Source: Antedon mediterranea (lineage: Eukaryota; Echinodermata; Crinoidea; Comatulida; Antedonidae). Taken from it: 64,000 bases of DNA. How positions within the stretch are numbered: the stretch's first letter is position 1; each line of letters begins with the position of its first letter. Both the position numbers and the translations under genes were made by a program. Location: positions 27,967,001 to 28,031,000 of the forward strand of contig NC_092673.1 in NCBI RefSeq assembly GCF_964355755.1. Reading direction: 5' to 3'. The notes under the pieces were generated by a model. It made no database searches. It saw nothing but the letters and a program-made list of their open reading frames with translations, and had not been told where the DNA came from. Shown one piece after another: positions 40,401 through 52,400 of the stretch.

Positions 40401-43400
40401 TATGGCCAGCAAAGTTGGTCACACTCTTCAGATGAATTACAAAACATGAGTGAATCAATTTGTCCACAAGACTACAGTTAATGAATGACCAGGGAGTTAT
40501 GTTGTTTATGTTTTTCAAAGGTCTATTGTTTACGGATGTGCTGTCTATTGTTAATTAAATATTTCGTTTTGTACCTACATGTTGATACTAGCTCATTTTT
40601 GCTGTTAAGTGAGCATAGCTCAGTATGGAAAATATATTTCTCATACATAAATAGCAACGTGTATAAATATAAAAGAAATATAGCATTTGGCATGTTGCCA
40701 ATTACCATGTGAATTTTGATGTAACATAATCCATTCCAAATCGTAACATTATTTGTCGCTATAAAGTGATAAAGACTACACAGTTTTTATTTCACGAATG
40801 ACACTAAAGTTGTGCAATTAAAAATTTCTGAAGCTCTCTGCTTAACTCAACGTTATTTGTCAAGCTACTGTACTATGCAGTTAGTACCACTTTGTCGCAA
40901 CAACTCTTCCTCTCTCCTACCTAGTGTATATCTTGCCAAAAATGTCCGCTTCTGTTATTTTAACCTCATTTTTGCTTCTTGTGGTTATACAAATTTGTTT
41001 TTACATTTTTAAGATATTGATGAATGCGCAATTGAAACTGACACTTGTGATTCAATTGCAAACTGTACAAACACATTTGGATCCTACACATGTAACTGCT
41101 ACATTGGTTATGTAAGCCTTCCTGGTGGAAATGCTAGAATTGGTCAATGCGAAGGTAAATGCCTAAACAGTATTGTGGTATGCTTCAATGTGTTATGTTT
41201 CTCTCTGATGCGTTTCTTCCTGACAGTCTATGCTATTTCTGTGTACTCTCACTTTTTAACAAATGTTTCTTACAGTATATAAACTACAATACGCTGGTAA
41301 AATCCCACCCCCCTAGAACATGAAATTGTGCCGACTTTGGCGGGTGGGACTAATACCAAGGCAAAAAGCCTAGTAAAAAAATTATTGGTAAGCATTTCTT
41401 GTAAAAACTCATCTGAACTGGCTAGAGAGAGGCCTACATCCAGATCAAAAGTCAATACTGGGACTATACCTGGGAATCTTGTTGGTAAAAGCAGACATAA
41501 ACTAGGTGGTGGGATAAGACCCAAAGTTGGATTTATACCTGAGGATATAAGGTAATACGACTACAGAATATGTTTGGATTATGATACTTAAATCATAATC
41601 TATATTTCCACGTTCTTATTTCTCAGATTATGATGAGTGTGATTTTAATATTGATACCTGTTCGGACAACGGGATATGTAGCAATACTATTGGCTCTTAT
41701 TCATGTGCATGTCAAAATGGTTACCAAGGAGATGGATTTGATTGTGAAAGTAAGTTAGCTTTCATATTTCAATAAAGCCGTGCAGTAATAAAGTGTGTGG
41801 GAATAACCTGTGTCTCGCAGCCAACGTACAATTTACACAATATGGCGTACAACTGTTATTAGATGATGCTCATTCGTTTGTTCATAACTACAGGGGCTGT
41901 GATAGACCAGCACACCGGGGTAACCTCCTTACTCTCCCAACAAATTTTGTGTTAATAAGAGTGCACACATGCCACATGCCTTACAACGATTGACTTGACT
42001 TTGTTCGGTCGGCGCAAATTGAAAGCTTGCAATTATCAATGAAATATGTGACTGGTTCCCGATTTTTGCTTGCCAATGTTTTTAACTGAATTCATTTGTT
42101 TTGTCAAACAGATATAGACGAATGTAGATCTCTCATATCACCATGCCATCTGGAGTCTAACGAAAGATGTGTGGACACGCAGGGTAGTTTTTACTGCACA
42201 TGTCAGACCTCTTATTTCAACGTTAGTGGAACCTGTATAGGTATGTTTTTTTATATTATTATTATGTTTGTTGTTTTAATATAACATAACATAATAAATT
42301 ACATCATTTCTTGTCAACAAAAGGAAGTAAGAAGATTTCATCTCCCCATTTGTTTTAAATCATATAAAAGGTACAAAGGTAAAGGTAATTATCTTAGTCC
42401 TCAAGCTTAACTGGAAACTGAGGAGATTCGGATTAGGCCCTCTACGGACTCACGGCAGCCAGCAGTGCAACGCCTACCAGATCAGCACACCGGGAGACGA
42501 TCCCCTACTCTTTTTCGAATAGTGTACCAAGTTCTTTAACTTGCACTGTTAAGTACATGGGACCAACTGTGTACAATTAAGTTACTACGTAAGGCAATAT
42601 CGATATAACAAATTTCAGGGAATAAATAAACTTCACTTATACAACTTTAAAAACAATGTTTCTGTTTTTACATTCGTTTGAGAATACATTTTTTTAAAGA
42701 AACATCAAACGAATTCCAGAGTATGTATGTAAAGCATATAAATAAGTTGTACAAATTGGTTTTTATTTATCATTAAATTATATTTCATGAATGTTGGTAT
42801 TGCACCAAATGTTTATAGCTCAGTCTACACTATCAAAGTTTATGTGACAACAAAATGTGATGTTCCCATATATTGACATGATGATGTCATATCACTCCCA
42901 TTATTTGTGCACATCATACTTTTTTGTAAAATTAGTTGGTGGAGACAGAGCTTTAAAATATGTATTAAGCAACTTAACTTATCTTATAAATGATACTTCT
43001 TCATGTTTTCAGCTGCGGTTTCGAAGAATCTTGTGATCGACTTTGAATATATCGAAGGATTAGATGCAAACATGTTTTTCGATGATTTTAACTTTGATGA
43101 TGTTGCTCTTCAAATAAGTGCTGATGTAAGTAGCTAATATTATTTGATGTCTTTGAGGACAAACTCAGTTTGACTCATTGAGCCATTGGGATTTCCTGAA
43201 GCTGACACATTTGTCGTGGAATACATTCCTTATTATTTTCTTGAATGACGTTTATGCATGAGAACCTTTCACCAATCTCACTCCTGAGGACGATCAAAGT
43301 ATATTGATCAAAACATCGAGAAACTCAACAGTTCTTTTCAGAACTAATATACGTGGTGTACCGTAAACTTTTGAATGTGTTTGCATAAGGTGTGGCTGTA

Positions 43401-46400
43401 TTGGCTTGTATTATACATTATTTTGTGTTTATATTTTTGCAGATGGACAGTTTATTTGAAAAGAGTATTTATATGGATCAATATTTCGGCACTGAAACCA
43501 TCTCATTCATGAATGTGTCCATTGGTATACGTGCAACATTTATCGTGACATTTAACATAGAATTAAATATTACCGATGATCAGTTGCGGCAGGTGTTCCT
43601 AGACGGTCTAACAGGACGAGACAGTAATATTCTAGAACCAGACAGTCAGGTTGTAACAGACGTAACTATACCAGACCCAGGTACGAAATGTGTAATTAAT
43701 TCATAATATTAAAGGTGTATTGTCCCCCTGAAAAAATAATTCTTAAAATGTTTTTTGTTGAATATACAATTTTAATTTCACATAAATAGTTATCCACTTT
43801 GACCAAAATATGGATTGAAAAAAAAAATTTTTTACATGAAAAAACTGTAATTTAAAGCAAAAAACAGTCAAATTGGCTGCTAGCCAATAGATTTTTGGTT
43901 GGGAAGTCATTAACTTTAACTTTATTAAAACTGATTTAATTAATTTTCATTTTTCATGTTTTTGGGGGTACATCTTTAAAGTTCAAAATCCACCATTTAA
44001 ATTTAATTGTGCTATTTGAATCACTATTTTTATTGTTATTCCAGTAATTGACCACTGCTTTGAAGGAACTGATGATTGTCGAGAAAGGTTGTTAAGTGTT
44101 TGCGTCTTCACGGGAGATGACATGTTTGAATGCAACACATGTTACGATGGATATGAGTATAATGCAGATAACACAGCTTGTATTGGTAAAGTTATATATT
44201 TTTTATATTAAAGCCTCGATCACATTGGATTTAATTTGGTCAAATTAACCGAGTTTCCAGCGAAAGTGACCAAGAAAAGTCCAACTTGAACACTGGCTAC
44301 AATTCCCACAGTGTTAAATTAACCAAGTCCAATAGTTACTTTTACCAACCACTGCCTGCTCAATAAAACTTACCATGGTCTTGGCTAAAAGGTCCAATCC
44401 AAATGTGTTTAAGATAGGAATCAATATTAAACAACGTAAAAATAATAATGTTTTATTTTAGTTCAAAATGAAATGTTATAATAATTCATTTTTTTTTCCT
44501 TTTATCTTTTTTCAGACAACAATGAATGTGATGACAATCCATGTTCAACAAATGAAATTTGTAATAATACAGTTGGTAGCTTTACATGTGATTGTATCAC
44601 AGGATTTGTACGTAATGACAGTAACATATGTATTGGTAAGGCTAAAATTCTTAATTTCTTAATTATAGTATGTTAGTAATATCTTGCAGTTTCTATAACT
44701 ATAGAGCCGTTCTGACAATTTTTACTTTTATCTTATTTCAGACGACAATGAATGTGATGACAATCCATGTTCAACAAATGAAGTTTGTGAGAATACCGTT
44801 GGTGGCTTCACTTGTGATTGTGACACTGGTTTTGAACGTGATAGCAATAATGCCTGTATTGGTAAGTCTTGATCTTCAGACCAAATTTCTAAATTTTGAT
44901 TTTTTCTTTTATGGTGAAAAACCGCATTAATTTCTGACAATCTTTTACAAGATAGTTTTTAAATTAATATTTTTATAATTCACAAGACCTCTTTCTCCTT
45001 ATTAAAGTTACTTCATCGTAGTATGTCCCTATACAATATTATAAGAAACATACTTTCTTACAGATATAAATGAGTGTGATAATGATCCTTGCCCAGAGTT
45101 CACGACTTGTTCTAATACGATGGGCAGTTACGTTTGCAATTGTGCAACTCAAGGCTTTATTAGCGTAGACGGTGTATGTGTAGGTAAGTCATCCACTGAA
45201 AGAAAGCTACAGTAAATCCATATAAATCTTCATTTGATGGGGTTTACAACTGATAGGACAAGACATGATGATATCTATATTGTTTAGTAATTGTTTTTAT
45301 TTTTTGAGTAAACTTTTTTATTACAAATAATAAGGAGCTTTCAGTTGGCGATAAACTTTACATTGATGTGTTGTTGGTTGTCGCCCGGACCTAGAAACCA
45401 TCAAAAAGGGTAAAGAAAGAGAGCTACAGTAGAAAGCACGCCTCCAACTTCCCCTCATTCGTACAATGAATTAACATGCCCTAACTTTACGGTTCTTCTT
45501 CCTCTATAATTATTTCTCAGACTAGAACCATACCATGTTGATGCTTTATGTTTGTTTGTTTTTTTAGATAACAATGAATGCGATACTATTTCTCCATGTT
45601 CAACAAATGAAGTTTGTAATAATACGATTGGAAGCTACACTTGTGAATGCGACTCTGGGTATGAACGTGATGGCAATAACGATTGTGTCGGTAAGGTTTG
45701 ATATTTGTTTTTTCGGGTACATTTTAAAATTTTATATTACAATTTTCATACAGTTGTTCCTTGAAAATCACATCTCTGGGAAGAACTATACCATTTGATA
45801 ATTAAAGTTCCATTGTTATTTCATTCTAGATGATGATGAGTGTGATGATATGAATACATGTTCAACAAATGAAGTTTGTAATAATACGATTGGAAGCTAC
45901 ACTTGTGATTGTGCCACAGGATATGTTCGTGATGGCAGTAACAATTGTATCGGTAAGCTTTATTAATTGATTTTCCAGGTCATTTTTTTTTTTATTTTTA
46001 TGAATTTTAGGTTATTTCTTGGACTAAAACCATACCATTCAATAATTTTTATTATTTTTAATTTATTCTAGATTACAATGAATGTGATGATGATCCATGT
46101 TCGACAATTGAAGTTTGTGTGAATACAGATGGTAGCTACACTTGTAATTGTGACACAGGATATGAACGCGATGGAAATAACCCCTGTATTGGTAAGATTT
46201 AAAGCCTAATATTGTGTAATCTGTATGCTAATCATTACAATTAAAATCATAGAAAATAAAAGATGTTTAGTAGAACCTTGTTACTGCTGCTATATGTTAT
46301 TCTGTGGCAGATCTAGAAAAACAAAGCAAAGTACAAAATGATAAATGGTTGTTTCAGTTTTCCTAAAAAATCACTCTATTTAATAAAATGTCCCATTTTA

Positions 46401-49400
46401 TTTTTAAACTATTCAACAGCAGCATTGCCACCCTTTTTGTGCCTTTTCAACGCACTTTACAGTTACACCATCCATTATTCACATAAATTAATATTTTTTA
46501 CATGTAACATTTGTTTGCTTTAGATATCAATGAATGCGCTACGCTCACCAATCCCTGTGGAGCAAATGAAGACTGTACGAATACAATCGGAAGTTACACA
46601 TGTACATGCTCGCCAGGCTTTGTACCTTCAACGAATGGAGGATGTTTAGGTCAGTAGCAAAGCTAAATTGTTTGTTCATGTGCTTATTTGAAAAGCTTAT
46701 CCAAATACTATTTTTTTTTACACTTTTGTGAAAAATCGCTTTTCACCATCCCAACAAAAAGTACATTACAAACCAATTATGCGATGGGACACTCCGGATT
46801 TGAACAATGGCGTAACAGATGAGCGCCTACTGCTAAACCCAGGGGGTACCAAAGGGGGTTCCTTTGCAGTTCACGACAATGCTCTGTCCCCAGTGTTAGA
46901 GGGATGTTTGAGCCAAGCATGTCAACCACCACTCAGTTCCATTGCTGTATATTCCGTATACCGGTACTATTTTAGTGTACAGTTCTTAAAGAATTTAGGC
47001 TCCAAAGATCTGACCCTCAATCACAAAAAGATATTTTCGGTTAACATTTGTTATTACTGTTTAATCACAAATTATTAAACGTTACTTTTACCTCCATTTA
47101 TAGTTTCACTCCAATATCGCGGTGAATTACGAGTGATAGAAGTTAATGGGTCAGCAGACTTAGCACAATATGTTGATGACCTCATGGATAGTTCAACAGA
47201 ATTATATCAGTCCATTGAAACAGTAATATTAGCAGTTGTAAGTATTAAAACATTAATATATTTATTTTTTCATTATACTGGGAGACCTCTACAGTCAAAG
47301 ATATTCTCACAGACTACTCAATTGTGAACTAGTACACCGGGGTAATCCCTACTTGTCTCATTTTGTGTATACGGACCTACCATTTACAATCTTTTCTGAG
47401 AAAATTTGTTCCACCACCAAAACCAAGGGGCGAGTGAACCTCGAAACTTGCCAATATTATGGCTAAAGCAAGTTTCCAAAATTGCAATGCAAAACATGGG
47501 TCATATCTTAAGTTCAGCACTTCATTTTACAATGTTTAGGACCTTCTCTCTCTAACTCAAAATCATAAATCTCCCTCTGCTAATACACTTTACCATTTTT
47601 ATTCAAATTATCACATTTTATTTAAACACATTCAAACATTCTACAGGTCGACGATTACTACAGTACTCAGTATCCATACACTTTTTACCAAAGCTCGTTA
47701 GTAGGATTTAAAGATGGGAGTATTATTGCAGTGTATTTATTAGACTTCTTGACCAACTCAACTGAACAAGCCAATCAACTCCTACAGGATCTAATTATGA
47801 GTTCCACTGAAGGCGTAATTACGTTAGACGACGGTAGAAGTGTAACGCTTGATGTTGAACACGATGCTGTGGGTGAAGGTATGCTTTTTATTAATTTTTT
47901 TTTTAATAAATACTTTATTCAACAAGGGTAGCTCTAACAGCTGTCTACAGCAGTACAGCTGACTTGAAGAGGCCCTCTTAAAAACAATACAAAAATATAC
48001 AAACATAAAGATACAATAGGAATCATAAAGTTCACATTAAATTTACACATATGTATTATATATGGAGGTAGAGCTTTTTGTTGAATATGCCATTTTAATA
48101 TCGCATAATAGTTATTCACTTTGACAAAAACTTGGATCAAAAACCAAATTATTTACCTGAAAAAACTGTAACTTAAAGCAAAACAATAGGTTTTTGGTTG
48201 AATTTAACCGTTTATTCCGTCTTTTATAAGTAAAAACATTTGTTTTTCTACGGAAGTGATTGACTTTGAAATGGCATATTCAAAGTCGTTTATTTTCTTT
48301 ATTGTTCATGTTTTAAAGATTGTTAAAAATGTATTGTGTATCAGTGCACAGTACTAGAAAAGAACAAAAATGACAGGTTGTTTGAAGAGTAGCTTGTTTA
48401 TTATTTATTGTAAAATGTTAACCTTTTGAACCAACCTTGTTAAATCATAAAGCTGTGCTATAGAACTTCTAATCTTACATTTTGAAAAAGTACTTATTTA
48501 TTACACGATCCCTACCTAATACTGCTGCCAAATTATAATGTTGTCAGCAACAAGCAAGCTCTAAACCTGGAGCTAATCTTGTCTACACTATCAAACTAGA
48601 AAAAATTTGCCCAAATATGGTAGTGATATGCCCAAACATGGTAGTGATATAACATCATCATGTCCACATTTTTTTGTCACATAAAGTTTGATAGTGTAGA
48701 CAAGGCTACTTTATGTGACAAAAAAATGTGATGTGCCCATATACAGTACTGTATGGAAAAGATGATGTCATATCACTATTTTTTGTTCAAACTAGATTCC
48801 AGATTGTCATCCTTGTATGATTAAATGAATTATATATATTTTCACTTTTCTCTTTGTAGATACTCCTATTGTATGTGATGATGATTTACATTGTAATGGG
48901 AACGGGGATTGTACAGTAAATGATTTACTAGAGAGAGTATGTAGGTAAGTACAATTATGTAATGGCTGTGTTTTTAGTTGTGAATATGACATTTATTTTT
49001 TTCTATTTTTTGGAAATACATATAAGTTAAATGAACTGAATACCAACAAATAAATAAACAGTATTCTTTAATTTATTGTATTAGAATTTTGATCCATGAG
49101 CACTAATAAATGGGAGATTTGTTAATGCTTATGAAAAGTTAAGTTATAGACCCCATTTACACTTACGATTTTGGAAATCGATAAGTTTAAATGAAGTCAA
49201 AGAATGTGTAGTTGCAGTGGTAGATTTCTCTATATTAATACGGATTTATCAATATATCCTCATTTATTATATTTGAACAAAACAGAAGATGGGAAAAAAC
49301 AATAAAATCACTATTAAAACCAATAGAAAAACAATCTCAAAAAGAATTCTTAGAAATGAATGTTTATGAGTTGAATGAGAACAATATTTTCATGCGTTGA

Positions 49401-52400
49401 AATGTTGTTAAAATGTAACTATCTTCTTGATTTTAGTTGTTTTGACGGTTTCTCTAACGAAACATGTGATGCGTGTTACGACTCTTACTGTAATGATAAA
49501 GGAACGTGTTCAGTAAATGATAACACCCGTACTTGCACGTGAGTAGCTTCAAATTTTTTTTTATTATTTATGTAATTATAAATAATAATTTATTAACAGA
49601 ATTTATTAATAAATTTATAATATCTTATCTAGATAAATAATAAATTGATTTAATTTTTTTTTTTTTTTTTTGTACAATTTATTTTTACACTACAGACTGT
49701 TTCATGAAGTACATACAAATCTCTCTTTGTTTGTATTTCAAATCCATACACCACACATATCATAAAAATAGTCACATGATAAAGCAAAGAAACAAAAACA
49801 AAAAAAAACATTTGATGATGAATTCAGGACATCCCAATTAATCCTAAAAATAAAAATCAGTTTTCGTTGGGGTTCGAAAAAATTAAATAAAAAACCATAA
49901 AACGAAGAAAATGAGAAGTAGGAAATAGGCATATAGATAAACAAACAACAGTGATTGAATATATCCAATCACTAGATGCTAGGTCCTGAGTAGAGCATAA
50001 AGATCTGATCTATAGAATTATTTTTCGGTGAAATAAATGATTTGTAATGTCTTGGTTGGTTGGTCTTATTGTGTAGGTTTTATGTATATAATGTGTAATA
50101 ACAAATTTATTGGGTAAATTTTTTTTTTTCAGATGTTTGGAAGGATATGAAGGAACCGAATGTCAGGATGAAAGTAAGTGAAGCCAATTTTTATATATAT
50201 TTTTAAATATATAATTCAGTATCTGATAAAAAAAAAAAACTGGGATAGCTTGCAAATTATATAAATAAATAAACGTAAAACCACTAATGTGTCTAATTGT
50301 ATGTAATCTATTTTGCCCGACAGCTTCATCTGGAATCGTAGTGTTAATTATCGTGATTGTATCATGCGTGATCCTAGCGATTGCATTACTACTGCTCATC
50401 GTGTTCATCATACTCATCCGCCGTAAACAACACGATAAGTTCCAATTTCGTAGTAAGCAGCAAGGTCCCTTCATGGTGCGTAATCCAACGGCCGGAATTC
50501 CAGTGTTCACAACAGATTTTGAGACCGAATCAAATGATGACTATTCTCGTCATAATAGTTTAGATGCCAGAATGCGCCACTTAGCTGGTGTACTCAACAG
50601 ATCACCGTATCTAACTGTAAGTATTGCTTTTTTTAAATTGTATACTGTAAAACCTCGACAAGAAGCCCATGGGCTTGTACTTTTTTTGTACTCTTAGGTG
50701 GGCTCCTTTTCAAGATTATTTTCGAGATTACTTCTGCATACCAAATATGGGAGCTACTTTTTGAGATGGGCTTCTTTCCTAAATGAAGCCCAGGGGGCCT
50801 TCTGTTTGGGGTTTTACAGTATTGTAATTTCTTTATTTATTTCAAGGTAAAATAGAGAGTACAATAGGCACATATGGTGTGGAGCTTTTCCACTAACAAA
50901 TAATACATACTAAAAAAATAATATAATATGTGAAATGAACCGTATTTCTTTTATAATTTGTTTAAAATGAAAATACAGAGACGGTCCAGGATTTGTTAAA
51001 CAATGGGAGCGGTAACATATAATATTAATAGGCTGTCAAAAATGGATATTAAAAAGTTGCATGACAACATCACCAGAAACACCTGACCCTGAAATACAAC
51101 ATAAATATTATGAAAAACATTCTTTCTTACCAATCTTAGAAACAAATGTTTATAGCTGGATTTAAATGCTTGTTTTACTTTTAATTGATTATATTGATTG
51201 ATGATTGGTTAATTGATTGATTAATTGATTGATCTATTAATTGATCTATTAATTATAAGAGTATTGGATTGATCAGTATATGGAATTTATTACTTGATTG
51301 TTAATCAATGTATTGATCAATTAATTATAGTATATTGAAATCGATAGATTGATTTGCTTGGTTGATTAATTTATTAGTGTTTATTGAATAATTAGTTAAC
51401 AAATTAATCATTGATTATAATTAATTTCAAAGATTGATTAGTCGATTGATTGATTGATTTATTTATTATTGATAGTTAGAATAATTTATTTTACCTCAAA
51501 AATTATTCGTAAATATTCATTTTACAAAACAGAATCAAGTACGATCGTCAACACAATCAGATGAATCCGAGGTGTCATCCAATCAATTCATGCGTCCATA
51601 TGTTGCTACAGGAATGGAAGCTAGTACACTGGAGGTATGGCTTTAAATATTTAATGTTATTATCCTAGGTTTTAACTGGGTTTTCAAAAACCACACAACA
51701 TACTGTGAACAAAAGTATGTTTTCTTTCAAGATTGGTTCCCATTTGGACGAGCGTACGTGCAACGCAAGTGAGTTGACCAATCACAATCGACAGTTTAGA
51801 TGATTCATTGCGTCATGATTGGTCAAATTACGTTTGACGTTGCACTTACGTCCTTGCATTGCATCCTAGTGGGAACCAAGCTAAAGCCATTATAAAGCTC
51901 TGTCTACACTATCAAACTTTATGTGACAACAAAATGTGATGTGCCCATATCACCACCATATTTGGGCACACTTTTGTTGTCAAACTAGTTTGATAGTGTA
52001 GAAAGAGCTTTATTGAATAGAACAATTCTACATTCCTTTTAGTTCCATTGTACTGTATTCTAAACTATTACTCAGCTTGCCGTATCAATTATTCGCCCAC
52101 TTTTGTTTGTTCAAGCGTCTGTTATTATATATTTTTATTTTGTTTTTCCTTCTTGCGGCATGTCACTTCAACATTTAAAGCTTGTTAAATTCTCCTAAAA
52201 ATATATAATAAAATAATGATTAAATACTACAGTATATAATCATAAATTAAACTTTTATTCAGGTTATTGATTTTATCATTTATATGGATATTTTAAAAAT
52301 CAAAAACTTGAATTCAACATAAACCAAACTTTGCATTTAAAACATGCTAAATTATCCTTAAAAATGTATAATAAAATAATAATTAAATTCTAGTTATTAT

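Noticed and set aside
41270-41555. Frames at 41.3-41.5 kb in the intron between exons 36 and 37
   Set aside because: No domain, no splice support; exons 36 and 37 join directly in phase 1.
46728-47078. 116-codon frame in the intron before SEA 2
   Set aside because: No acceptor that keeps phase and no similarity I recognise; probably a repeat fragment.
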